From positions 7,711,001 to 7,775,000 of the forward strand of contig NC_044010.1 in assembly GCF_900496995.4 (NCBI RefSeq): DNA of 64,000 nt. The letters are read 5' to 3'. This document shows positions 28,195-40,379 of the stretch, in pieces. Position numbers and translations under genes: made by a program. Under the pieces are notes generated by a model. The model ran no database searches. It was not told the origin of the DNA and worked only from the letters and a program-made list of their open reading frames with translations. The first letter of the stretch is position 1. Each line of letters starts with the position of its first letter. This DNA is from Aquila chrysaetos chrysaetos. Lineage: Eukaryota > Chordata > Aves > Accipitriformes > Accipitridae.

Positions 28195-28283
28195 GAAGCA
28201 CAGATTAAAATGGAAAAAACGCGGCTCTCCAGCCTGACATTGCTGCCTGAGGCCACAGCAGCCGCGCAGACGGAAGCCTTTCT
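28195..28283 (+). other. GPR161: Candidate GPR161 5' exon with short upstream ORF
   Basis: An 89-bp segment lies between an AG (TGCTCTTAG, 28193-28194) and a consensus donor GTGAGT at 28284. It contains an ATG at 28210 open to the end of the segment. Spliced to the acceptor at 29252, this frame would hit a stop at once, making a short upstream ORF. No transcript evidence is available, so it remains a prediction. Confidence 0.35.
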
Positions 28284-29321
28284 GTGAGTACTCCTGCCCG
28301 TTTGGGAGCCGTGGGTGGGCACAGCCACAGAGTTAGCCGAGATAACTTTCCCCGAGTCCCTGATTTCCAAGAAATGCTAACATCAACTCTGTATTAATTG
28401 GTGGACTCTTTAGTTTTCTGGTTTGCATATTTGCATTTTTTGGTGGTGCTTTTTCTTCAGTATGCTGGCCTGCAGATGGGTGAAGGATTGAATGAAGTAG
28501 GTAGGAGTGCCTGTTGGAGGCAGCGGGGAGAAAGCTGCTAAGGAACTGGGAGAAATACCGAGGTTTCACAGAACGAGGTTGTGAGTCAGTGGGATGGATG
28601 CTAACACTGAGAAGTCAAGGGTTAAAGGTTCTCAAACATTTCTGTAGGGTGGACCACAGCTTAATGCAAGGAAATGTCTTTCGAACCTCATGTACAGAAA
28701 GCCAGTTCCCCCAGTCCTTTGGCAGTAAAATAGAATCACCGCTGTAGCTAAGGTGATTATGAACATGGAGAAGCGATGTTAGGAGAGTACATGCAATGAT
28801 CCCTGAGTCTTTGAATGTTACTTAGCAACTGTTGAGTCAGCAGGGTATGACTAGCTAGGCATCCACAGACCACCAGCAAATACTGTATAGGCAGAATATA
28901 AGGTAACAATCAGAGTAAATGGGCAGAATTAAAAAAAAGTAAGTTACTTTTTTTTAAAGTGAGAGAAACAAAGACTGGTAGTGACATTCTTGTTGTTTCT
29001 TCACAGCCTAGATGAAGGGACTGAGTGAGATGTACAGCTGATTAGTATGGCTTAGAAACAAGTAAGATCCTTAGAAAATGTGAAAGTAAAATGTGCTAAT
29101 TTTCTTCCTTGTTTCCCCCCTTCCACCTCTTTTTGTCTTTCAGTTTCTTCCCTGTTCTAGGCTTGGCACTGTCATTGACCTCTTTGGTGTACCCATAGGC
29201 AATTTCCTGCCCCTTCACTTTCCCTTCTAAAATGGTTTCCTGCATCCTACAGGTAAATTTTAATTAAGAGAGGCAAAAGGGCCTCCAGTCTTTGGAGAGA
29301 GCTTGAAGAAATCTTGCCCGA

Positions 29322-29761
29322 ATGTTTCTGAGCGTTGTTCTGCTTCTAGCTGCTCATCATGTCTTGGCTGCTCCAGCTCTGCACGCTCTGACCATGAGCA
29401 GCAATTCCTCCCTCAGCAATGTGAAGGGCCTGAGGAACCTCACCACACAGGAAGACGGGGCAGTCAGAGTCACTGAGTCCATTGCTATAATCGTCATTAC
29501 TATTTTCATCTGTTTGGGCAACTTGGTGATTGTTGTCACCCTATATCGGAAGTCTTACCTTCTCACATTGAGCAACAAGTTTGTGTTCAGCCTGACCCTC
29601 TCCAACTTTCTACTCTCTGTACTGGTGCTACCTTTCGTCGTCACCAGCTCCATCAGGCGAGAATGGATCTTCGGAGTTGTTTGGTGCAATTTCTCAGCCC
29701 TGCTCTACATGCTGATCAGCTCAGCCAGCATGCTTACTCTTGGACTCATAGCTATAGACCG
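29322..29761 (+). other. GPR161: GPR161 first coding exon with two alternative starts
   Basis: The exon can open at 29322 or 29394. The extra 24 residues ([20 protein letters not shown]...) look like a signal peptide: a hydrophobic stretch followed by small residues. The first ATG has a weak context (C at -3, T at +4). The second has A at -3 and agrees with the human N-terminus. N-glycosylation sequons NSS (28) and NLT (39) follow. The exon probably begins at the acceptor TCCTACAG ending at 29252. It covers TM1 to the end of TM3. Confidence 0.75.
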
Positions 29762-32700
29762 GTAAGCAGCTCTTTTCTAATGAATCATAACGAATTGACT
29801 AGTCATTCCATAGAGTGACTCGTTGGCTGCTCATAGAGTTGAGAAACACTGCAGTGGATAACACTGCTTACCATTGTAGTGTCATTATTCCTTCAGCCCT
29901 GTGTGAAATTTTGATACAGAACAGAAGAAAGTGATGTCATCAATAATGCAAAATGTGGACATGCATCTAGAGTTTTTTAAAGCTATTGATGGTGTAATAA
30001 CATACTACTTGAGAAACAAGAAATAATGAATTAAAATTCCAGATTATACCCTAAGCATGCACTCGCAGGTAGGGACAGATTTAATAGCTGCACGTGTACC
30101 TTCAGCTAAGTTTTACAATCTTGACTGCAAGGATATGTATTTTTACATGTAATTATTTTTATAAACAGGGTCCCTGAGGCTGCTTCGAGGTTTGGAGAAA
30201 AGAGAACTAGAAATCAACATCATTAAAATATGTTCCTTTTTTTTATTGTATGTCTTTTGTGCTCCTGTTGACTCTTTCTTTTCTTTTCCACCAGGTACTA
30301 TGCTGTGCTGTACCCGATGGTTTACCCGATGAAGATAACAGGCAACAGAGCAGTGGTAGCTCTTGTGTATGTGTGGCTACATTCCCTTATCGGCTGCCTC
30401 CCTCCCCTTTTCGGCTGGTCGTCTTTGGAGTTTGACCAATTCAAGTGGATGTGTGTGGCGGCCTGGCATAAAGAGGCTGGTTACACTGCCTTTTGGCAGA
30501 TCTGGTGTGCGTTGCTGCCTTTCATGGTCATGATGATCTGCTATGGATTCATATTCCGTGTGGCAAGGATTAAGGCCCGCAAAATCCACTGTGGTAGCAT
30601 TGTCATTGTGGAGGAGGACTCCCAGAGGAACGGGAGGAAGAACTCCAGCACCTCCACATCCTCTTCTGGCAGCCGAAGGAACGCTTTCCAAGGGGTTGTC
30701 TACTCAGCCAACCAGTGCAAAGCTTTCATAACCATCTTGGTTGTCATCGGTGCTTTCGTGATTACGTGGGGGCCTTACATGGTAGTAATTACATCAGAGG
30801 CACTTTGGGGAAAAAATAGTATTTCTCCTGCCTTGGAGACATTAGCTACATGGTTGTCCTTTTCCAGTGCCATTTGCCATCCACTAATTTATGGACTGTG
30901 GAACAAGACAGTGCGCAAGGAACTACTAGGAATGTGCTTTGGGGATCGGTATTATCGCGAGTCCTTTGTTCAGCGGCATAGGACATCGAGATTATTCAGC
31001 ATTTCCAATAGGATCACAGGTAAGATGCGTGGCTGCAAAAGACACTCTTCCTTAATACCAGTAAGAGCAAGGCTTAATGTCTGCATATGCTTGGCATGTT
31101 TCAGGGCTCTAAACAGAGAGGGATGTTTCTGGAGGTTTCAGCAGTCTTTTGTTCAGGTTATCATAGACACTTGAAAGGAGAAACTTTTTTTGTGGGAGTT
31201 AACCTCTTTCTCCTACTCTAGTAAAATTTTCTCTGCAAGAGAAGACATAGTGATGAGGTTAATAAAAATAATTTATTTTCTTCTCTCTCAAGCATTTCCT
31301 TTCACATGCCTACTGTTTTGTGTTACCCAGATTTGAGCACTAGCAATAGTACATTTTACAGCACTTCTTCTTTGATTCCTGGCTTTATGCTACAACTCTT
31401 TGAGATCCACTTAAGTTACACTGGTGTTACTATTTCTGTAAAGTCAGTTCATAGGCTTAATGGTTGTGAAGAAAAGATCGTGAACAAAGTAAAACCATGT
31501 AAAAGAGTAAAACTATTTGATGTCTCCCCAAGTTGCAGGCTGGAAGCTTCAGTTGCTCAGAGTTTGTTTTTTTTTTTAAAGTAGCAATGCAACAAAATTC
31601 TGATTTTTGATCATTTTCCTGGTCCTGTTCAGAAGCTTCCAAAAACAGGACATCTTCATTGGGTCCCGTGAGATATTTCATGCAGAGCCAGGAACTGAAG
31701 TTACTTAATTGGGAGGGAAGATCTAAAATGCAGAAGGAAGGGGGGAGCAGGAAGACATCCGTTATCTTTTCTTCAACCTGGGATCACTGGGAGAGACTCC
31801 CATCTAAATGAAAGAGTTCTGCAGCTGCAGGCACGTCACAAGCTGCAGGAGCTTTGGCAAATCTGTATCCAGCAGATGCTATGGATGAATACATTGGGAA
31901 CTGAGGTGGGAGGGAAAAGACAGGAAATTTTTTTCTCTTTCCAAGTGATAGGAAGCCAACAGCTTGAAATTTATCAGGTGTATTAGCTGAAGGCTGATAG
32001 GGAGGGGAAAAAAAACTGCAACCAAACCCACAACAAAATCTTGAAGTGGGATCCAAAGACAGCACCTTTGTAAGAATCCTAGAATCTCCTCCCTTCTTGT
32101 TTTGGGGATTTGAAAGAAGCTAGGCATCTCGGTGCCCCAGCCTTGCTCATGAGCTTCCTGCCACACTAATGGCCTGTCACAGCTGCTGCTGGCTGCCAGG
32201 TTATTCTCTATCTAGAAGGTGTCTGGCAAATATCCCCATCTCTCTGAGTGTGTATGCTCTGTGTTCAGCCTGTCTGGCTGATCAAAAACATGCAATTGCA
32301 AAAAGAGTAGGGGGAGATGGTGCAGGTAGAAAGGAGACTTGCTATATGGAAAGACTCCAAGGATACCTGAAAGCTGCTAACTGGATTTCTAAGACTGGAA
32401 GTCCAGATGCTGTGCACTCTGGATCAGCTGGGTAAGTTTTATACATAGAATAATAAATAAGGCAGTAGAGTGGGTATTACTGGAAGAGGGGTTTTCTATT
32501 ACAGACCCCTTAATCATTCATTGTGTAAGAAGAACAAAACTCTCTTGCAGATTTGGGACTCTCTCCTCATCTCACTGCCCTCATGGCAGGTGGGCGGCCA
32601 TTAGGAAACAGCAGCAGCACAGGAGACACAGGTTTCAGCTGCTCACAGGATTCAGGTAACTAAAAGTCTCTTGCTCTCTTTTCTTGGGCAGAAGATTGCA

Positions 32701-35700
32701 CTTGTAACTTGGCAAAACTCTCTGGGATGGTCTGTATTTACACAAACAGATGTCTCTTGGTGGATGGATGACATGAAGCATCTGTTCCAGCTGTTACAAC
32801 AAAACTGCTGCAGTTGCCTTTTGCCTTCCTTGTTCTCAATATATTTACTTGCAAAATACTGTTTACTTGAAGGAATGATGACCCTCCCTTGATAATGTGC
32901 CCTGGGAACAGGACTGACTGCTTTTGTGCCCTCCTCCTTTAGTTTCTATCATTCTTCAGGGACTTTCCCTGTATCCACGAGGAACAGAGTGACAAAGTGC
33001 TGTGGAGAATGTGCTTCTCTGTTTCCTAGTTTGTAAGAGACCTTGTGTCGTTCATCCTGCAGTGTAAACATAAACACTTAGGATGCTTTCAAGTTATGAT
33101 TTCATCACTAAAGATCTCTCAATTGAAGATGGTTTGGAAAAGGGAAAAAGAGTTCTGCCAGTAATTTTCTATCCAGAACTGTAGCTAGATTTTTCTGGCA
33201 GTTAATTCAGCTATCACTCCTTAACTGCACCACAGTTACTTTAAAGAGTATTTCTGCTCTAGAGACACCAGATGGTGATCTTCTAACATTTGCTTGGTGT
33301 TAGAGGTTTGTTTCTTACTTTTGTAAAGGAAGTCTATGAAGCTGGGATTTATTTTGGTAGTTGTTTTACGCTGGTGGTTTTATGCCTGTTGTGGGTATTC
33401 TGCAGCTGTATATGATAAAAGGAGATTAGCATCCTGGTAAACCTGTCTCACTTAAGAGGATGTTGTGTTATCATCTTTTGAGGAATGGTACTGAGCAGTT
33501 TAAAGAAATTAACAAACTAAATACATACTGAATGCTGTTAGAAGTGCCACTGGGTTATGGAGGGGGTACAGTCCATAGCCTGGGAATGGATATACAGTGA
33601 TCCACTGTGAAACACTGTTTCACTGGATGCCTTTACTGTGAGGAACTAAAGAGCAGAAAGAAGTCATAGTCCCTCTTCAATGCTGCCTGCTGCTGTACAT
33701 GATCCTGTGTCCTGCGATGCAGTCGCGTATTTCTCTGCCCTGGCAAACAGAAGCTGGGCTTTTCATGTTGTGAAAAAGAGGTGAAATAGTATGAGAGGAA
33801 AAAAAAATCTGAGTGGTGCCAGCTGTACACAAAATATGACATGAGACCTGAGTCCTAATTGCTACAAGTGCTGCCTTAAGATCAATTAGTCCAAGGATGA
33901 AGGTCCACCCTGTAAGAATAAGAGGCTAGTCTCTTCACTGGCATCATCTGAAAAAAAAAAAAAAAATGCACCAAACTAGTGCATTTGAAAAAATGTGCTA
34001 AAATTCTGCTTCATGGAAGAAAGTATCTCTTTTTTCCTAGTGTCACCCTTCCATTGCACACTACATTTCTGAGGGGGATCCGGTACCCTTAGAGATCAGT
34101 AAGAGTCTACTGTTTTCAGTAGACAGCCTCAAACCCAGCTGATCCACAGAACAGCACAGAAAGTTTTTAGCTTATTTGGGACTGTGTATTAGGGCAGCAG
34201 CTCATTCTCTTTCTTGTATGCTGGAGGGAGATGTATGACGTAACACACAAGTTTCACCTTAAAAAGTTTATCACTGCTATATCACAATGAATTGTCAGCA
34301 AAGACTAGACCTGTGGAGCAGTATGTTGTCTAGAGGTACACCCACAGTGATGTCTTTGACTTTCTGTAAAACGGGTGGTGGAACATGTCCTTATTGTGAA
34401 AAGAATAAATTCGGGGGTCGAAATCAGTCAAGTGAGTGAAGAGGGATGTGAAGCCACCGCCTGGAGGAGTTGTGGAACCTGTGAAGGCTCTTTGTCCTAG
34501 GCCTGTTGTCACATCACAGGAGTAAATGGACTGATAGTAAAGTGTCACACATCGAATGTGTGCAAGCTGTGTCTTCCAACAGCAGCTTCCCTGAGAACTG
34601 CTCACTCAGCACTGTCCTAGCGTCTCCCTGAAATGCTTGCTCTGCTTCTCTCTTACACAGCAGGGACCAGCATTGCAAGGGAGGTCTAGGCTACAGTCTT
34701 GCTCTTTGTGTGAAAGCATTGCAGAGATGCCAAGTTGAATTTCCTTGTGCCTGTAAACTCTATTTTATATTGGAAAGGTGCAAAGCAAATGCAGGGAGGT
34801 GAAATAAAAGAGAGACTCCTAAACCGTAAAAAAGACTCATCAGACAAAAACAATTCCCAACCAGCAAAGGATTTTTCCCCATTAAAATACACTTCAAGAA
34901 AGTCAAAATAGGTTATTAGGGACAAACTAAATTGAACAGAAAAACTCTTCAGTTCAGATTTCCATCCAGGTCTGATTACAAGCATGACATTTGGCAGCTA
35001 TGGTCATCTGCCTCTCAGGTAGCCATTGTTAGCCTCTTGTCTTCATCAGGAAATGGGGGAAATTGCCCTCAACTTTACCCTTTATTTACTAAAGGTAAGG
35101 TTTCACCTTTGTCTGCTGTCCTATTGACATTATAAGCTCTGTAGCTGAGCATTTTGGGGCTGCTGGAGGTTTTAGATGTTTAATGAGAAAAGATTTTCAA
35201 ATCCCTCAAATGAAAACTGTGACCTCATTCTTTTTATGTGCAGTGTTTAATTTGAGCTGAAATTTACTCAAAAGCTGGGTTTAGACATCTTTTGAAGGAA
35301 CTGCTATAAACTGAAAAGTTTTTGTCACCACTTACAATATTGTATCCCAGTGTTATTTTGTTTTGCTTGAGAACTCTGCTTTGTTTCAGGAACAGATACA
35401 ATGCTTCTTGAAGATTATAGCTCAGATGGCCCTCTTGCCCCACACTGCATCTGTCCTCCTCGAAGGAGGAGTTCGGTGACGTTTGAAGATGAAGTAGAGC
35501 AAATTAAAGGTGGGTTTAGTGATAAGCATGGAAATGCTCAGAACCAACTATGTTGCCTGCTCAGGCAGCCTCCCAGGACCTTCAGAATTGCCTTAAAATA
35601 TATCTGACCACTGTTCACATTGACAGACCTGATCATTCATGCAGGTACAGCAGAAGGTAAGATCAGGTCTTTCTTCCACTTCTCAAGTAGCAACAGACAA

Positions 35701-37761
35701 GGACAAGAGTTAGAAGCTGGGATTCCCTGCATACATGTCATTTATGTTGCACAGCAGTATCCTCTCTGCAACTCCACTCATCTGGTGGCTGTTGTCTGGT
35801 TTGTGTTTCTCAGGGAATACATTTTCCTGCCCTCATACTTTGATTCCATTATCCCAGTATTTCTCATTTGCTGTCTCCTCTCAAATTTGTCATTCGCATG
35901 TTGGAATGCTTCCATTTCAGACTTTAATGGTCTGAATATAATTTCATTCTGTTTCATTTACTTTTTTTACTTAACTTTTACTTCACTTACTAAGTATGTT
36001 TCTCAGCAGATATGGGTGAAAATAGATGAACCACATGCACTTTTTTTCAGTCAACTCACTTGATTCTGTGTTAGCAAAGTGTTGCTGTGATCATCTGTAA
36101 AATATGTCAAAGTTAGTTTAATTTAAGCTGATAGTTACGATAATATGAACGAGAAGACTTGATAATAACAACTGAATTTACAAAACAATAAATGTGGACA
36201 GTAAAAAAATGAGCAGAATGCCTTTAAGAATCAAGTAATAAAACCTGACTGATTTTTATGATTCTGAAATACAGAGAAGACACTTTCTGTGGAATTTGCT
36301 CTTCAAACATCTTGGCAAAATTCACTTTTGCCCTCTTCCCAGCATGAGCTGATTAATTCCTTGGACAAACACATTACTATACATTTCCCATTATCTTTCT
36401 GAGTGATTACGTAGGGGCAGGCATCTAATTTTTTGTGCAGTTCAGTGAAAGAGGGAGGTCTTAGTGCAAAAGTTCCCCACAGGTTTAGCAATTCTCCCTG
36501 GTATGTCTCGGGGTTTTCAGGCTCTCTCAGACTTTAAATTATTTCAGCAGCCACACTGAAGAACTACATTTAGGACAAACACCTGTGTTGCTCAACATGG
36601 TGGGTAGAGAGGTATATAGACACTACAAAAGCACCTACATCAACACTGAAGAGCAGGTGTATCCAAGGTAATAAAAGGTTAGGAAGAAGCATACTGCTGT
36701 CTGCAACTGCAGTCTTCAACCTCTACTGGCATGGAGAGCTCTACAACTTCCCCACTGGAAGTGGAAGTAGGTCCCACAGTGTGGCTGGAACAAATTTAAG
36801 CCTAAGGACAGCAGACTGCTGATTTTAATCACTACTTGGAAGAAGCCCTTGGAATTTGGGGACTGATAATCCATAAACACAGTGTCTGGTGTTTGGGCTT
36901 AAAACATAGTATAAAATAGCTCTTAAACTGCACTGTTCATGTCAGCGAAGTGCGAGATCTTGGTCCAAATGCACTGAGAATCCCTGTAATGCTGTAAGCT
37001 GTGCTTACAGCAGAGGAAGTACAAATTGAGGGTTCTGTTCCTGTCTTCTGCATGAATTCTTGCCTGATGCCAGACAATTCCCATTGTCCCTAATCCTGGG
37101 GACTAGGTAGTAAGCAGAAATCAGGCCGTTGACTTCAGTTGGGTACAAATTCAGGCCAATAAAATCCTGCGTGCATAGGTTCAGATTCAGAAAATCATTC
37201 AACATACACTGAATTCAAAGTTAAACGTGTATAAGCAGTTTGCTTCATCAGATCATATTTTTTTCACTTGAATTGGAGGTAATCTTTCTCTGCTTGCCCT
37301 ATCAAGGTCACTCTGAAGCTTTATGGTCATCGAATGGTTTAGGAACCCTGGGTATCATTGGTAAATGCGCTCTGTAGGGTAGTTATTTTGCAGAGGGCAT
37401 GATCATACCTTTACAAAAAGATCAGTATTAGTCTTCAAGCATTTGCGCAGCCATGCTGATCGCTGTTAATTTTCTGATATGTTGCTTTGCCTTTTTTTTT
37501 TTTTTTTTTCCAGAAGCTGCAAAGAATTCTGTTCTTCATGTAAAAGCCGAAGTCCATAAATCTCTGGACAGTTATGCATCCAGTTTAGCAAGAGCTATTG
37601 AAGCTGATGTGAAAATCAGCTTGTTTGGGGAAGATGCTTTACCAGGAGCTCTGTTCCCTGCGCGGACTCTGCCAGGAAGCAGTATGAACACACGGCGTGG
37701 TACCAGGCCCCATGCTAGCCAAAGACTTAAGTTGCAGAGCATCGATGAAGGGAATATTTGA
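29322..37761 (+). CDS. GPR161: G-protein coupled receptor 161, ciliary Hedgehog-pathway repressor
   Basis: Five coding exons: 29322-29761, 30295-31019, 32551-32655, 35390-35509 and 37514-37761. From the first ATG this gives 545 aa; from the second in-frame ATG (29394), which matches the human start, 521 aa against 529 in human as I recall. Class A features are clear: TM1 about residues 53-75, Cys122 in TM3 and the ECL2 Cys in KWMCVAAW, an intact DRY (146-148), and HPLIY in place of NPxxY. The usual TM2 aspartate position is Asn (LTLSNFLL), which I believe is normal for this receptor. ICL3 carries [10 protein letters not shown], corresponding to the TULP3-binding motif that directs cilium entry. 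The tail has [11 protein letters not shown] (PKA sites) and an amphipathic helix for PKA RI. GPR161 is Gs-coupled, raises ciliary cAMP and keeps Hedgehog signalling off. All introns are GT-AG. Confidence 0.96.
31020..31266 (+). other. GPR161: Possible retained-intron 3' end of GPR161
   Basis: If the donor at 31020 is ignored, the frame continues to a stop at 31172-31174, adding about 51 unrelated residues after the seven-helix core. An AATAAA follows at 31261-31266. Such a transcript would encode a receptor lacking the PKA phosphorylation sites and the RI-binding helix. This is predicted from sequence only. Confidence 0.3.
35390..37761 (+). other. GPR161: GPR161 cytoplasmic-tail exons: PKA sites and PKA RI-binding helix
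   Basis: Exon 35390-35509 encodes [19 protein letters not shown]; Ser451/Ser452 (427/428 from the short start) correspond to the PKA-phosphorylated pair at 428/429 in human. Exon 37514-37761 encodes an amphipathic segment at about residues 473-495 ([18 protein letters not shown]) equivalent to the RI-anchoring helix; Leu488 matches human Leu465. These make the receptor an A-kinase anchoring protein. The protein ends SIDEGNI, about six residues short of my recollection of human. The last acceptor follows a T-run at 37491-37509. Confidence 0.85.
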
Positions 37762-40230
37762 CAGGAGCACTGGAGTAAGAAAACAGAATGAAACCACTAG
37801 GCGGGACCTACTACAGCTGTCAGTGTTTCAACAGAAGCAGGATACCTTGTCGGGATGTTTTCAGTGTTTTTTCAACACTTGAAAACCAGCTGAATTCTGG
37901 TACTTACAGCATTTTACAGCAGTATTCATTTACTGTTTAGGGTGCTATTGACTCTTTTGTGCCATGTCTTAAATCTATCACACAGTGCACAAGAATGCAG
38001 GGTTTGGTTTCATCGACCACATTACGTTAGTCTGTTGAATCTTGGGTCCATTATTGGCCAAAGCCAATACAGGAATGAAAAAGTATGTGCAGTGTTTTAA
38101 TTTGTTATTGCATTGATCCTTTTCTGACCACCAGGATAATCAGTTTATACTTGATAGCTGGAGTGCTCTGATAGGAGCTTGTGCATTGGATACTACATAC
38201 AGCCTTACTATCACAGACTCCCAAATGAGGAGCATGGACTTCACTAAGGGCAAAACCTGAACTTTTCAGAGAGCTCATGCAGATTATGGTCCTACTTACC
38301 CTTGCTAGTGGATATTTCTGGCTGTTCAGCCATCAGAATGGTAGATCTGAAACTGGATTGTGCATTGCTTCTGTGTTACGAGACATCAGCTTCTCTAGAT
38401 ATAATGGGTGGGAGCAGACCTGTGCTGGAAATATCACAGAGATGGTATATGAGGACATCATCAATGCAGAGTTCTTAGTTTCTCTGAGAACTTCAGTTCA
38501 CTTCCCTGGTTTTGCTTTTACTAAAAGGGCACTCTATGGCTGTGGTAAACTTGACAGAATATAAATAAGGTATTACCACTTCATATTCAGGATTCATCTT
38601 TTCTAGAGAGAAAAGTTCTATGAGGTTGGGGTTTTTTTTTAACTTGTGAGGGGATGTAGTATTTAAGCTATAGTTACCTCAGTGCATATATTTCTTGGAG
38701 TATTAATTCATTAATCTCTAAAATAAGAACTTTTGGCACTTATATTGCACTTTGCGTGTTCTTAAGCACTGTACAGACACTACCTTGTTAGGCCTTTGTG
38801 AGAGGGTTGATCAGCCCTGCTTGCCAAAGAAGGGGAACTTGGCAACAGTCAAGCTGCTGGCAATCAAACAAGCTGCAGAGGTGGAAAGGTTTGTTACGAG
38901 AAGAGGGATAAGGTGGATCGTGCGAGCATGCCCGGCTTGAGGAACCTTTCTGTGCCTTCCTGGGCTGGCCACTTTCTTACTTTGTGGGGGTTACAGCCCT
39001 GCCTTACTTCTTGTTTTGAAGAGAGGGAGACATAAGTGAGCAGGATAATTTGCAGGATTTGCAATTGTGTCTGCAACTCTGTGTCTGCTCCCCCATGCCT
39101 CCACCTTTCCCCAGAAGTGGTTTGTATGAGTTTTTACTGCAGGTTGTTTGGAAATCAGGAGCAGGATGTTTCCATCTGGGCAAAAACTGCGTGTACACTT
39201 GTTAAATTATGCCTGTGTGCGACTTACTTGGAGGCACAGAAGCGAAGTGTTTTTGAGGCAGAGCCTCAGTCCAGTACTGTATTTAGACATCCTATTTCTC
39301 TGTGTTCCTAACTCAGAAATATATTTCAGCACAAGTTTATGTCCATCTCTGGACAAAGGAGCTTGACTTCATGAACTAGCCTGAATCCCATTGCATTCCC
39401 ATGTAAGCTATAACTGCATGCTTAAAATTCAGTACATGGTTTGCTGATAAGAACAGGCTGTTAAAGCAAGAACACTTAAGCACTAGTAAGATGGCTTTTT
39501 GCATAATGCAGGAATGAAACGACTACTAATAGTGAGGTCCTCACTCCTGTGTTTTTTTTCTTCTAGTGTTAGATAAATTAGCACCTGTGGGCACTCACTG
39601 AAAAAAAAAAAAAATTTAAATTTAAAATCCCAGTATTTGCCAGGAAATGCCCTGCACTGAGGTCATTATTGCTGTCATTATCATTACAATCGCTGTTGCT
39701 CATAGTACTCAGCACTCCTTAAGGTATACGCTTGCCTCAGATGGCTTGAAGTATTTTACCTGTATCCCTTTTATTTCATATTCCTGTTTCAAAACAAGGT
39801 GAGCAAAGTTGTTGCTGAATGTGAAAAGGGCACATGTGAGGACGTATGCATTGTGGTGAAGTCAGTGCTAGCCCAAAGCGGTATACATTGAGGAGGAGAG
39901 GTTCCAAGGCACGTGTGAAAGCACAAAATTGTTAGTATTATGTAAAAAGTGCATTTTTCACACAGGTACTGAGCCAAACCTGGCCTTCAGGCAGGCCAGT
40001 GGAGTTGTATCAGTTTACACCATGACTGAATTTGGCTGTCAGTGTTACTTTCACTAATATGTTGCTTAGCGTAAATGTTGTTAATATTTTTGTACATGCA
40101 TTATAGCCTTTCCGTAATTGTTATTACCAGAGTCATTATCTCACTTGAATTGTCATTAACAAAAGCAGTAATTAAGAGATGCACACATTTTGTAAAGTTG
40201 TATTCCCTGTGTTAAATACAAAAGAAAGAA
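37762..40230 (+). other. GPR161: Probable GPR161 3' UTR and spacer before TTF2
   Basis: No coding exon is seen after the stop. Sequence is AT-rich and contains an old SINE-like remnant near 38.7-38.9 kb. No clear canonical AATAAA was found; a variant AATACA occurs near 40214, beside an A-rich stretch, and could mark the end. The TTF2 promoter island begins soon after. The UTR boundary is not resolved. Confidence 0.4.
38735..38920 (+). mobile_element. Possible ancient MIR/L3-like SINE remnant
   Basis: The words CTTATATTGCACTTTGCG, AAGCACTGTACAGACACT, TTAGGCCTTTGTGAGAGG and AAGAAGGGGAACTTGGCAAC appear in the order expected for the amniote MIR/L3 SINE class. Divergence is high, so the call is tentative. 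Confidence 0.4.
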
Positions 40231-40379
40231 AACCTTCTTTCCAGCTTCCAATGGTGCATGGCGTTTGTTTACCACTCCTGTTATTTCAACTTGATTTTTA
40301 AATATTTTACATTTAAAAGTAGATTGAAGTGAAGGGATGCGCCTGGCAGCAGTGGTGCCTGGAACTGCGCTTCTGCCGT

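Noticed and set aside
35620-36063. 147-codon plus-strand frame in GPR161 intron 4
   Set aside because: Hydrophobic, AT-rich translation without family features; it lies in an intron and shows no splice signals.
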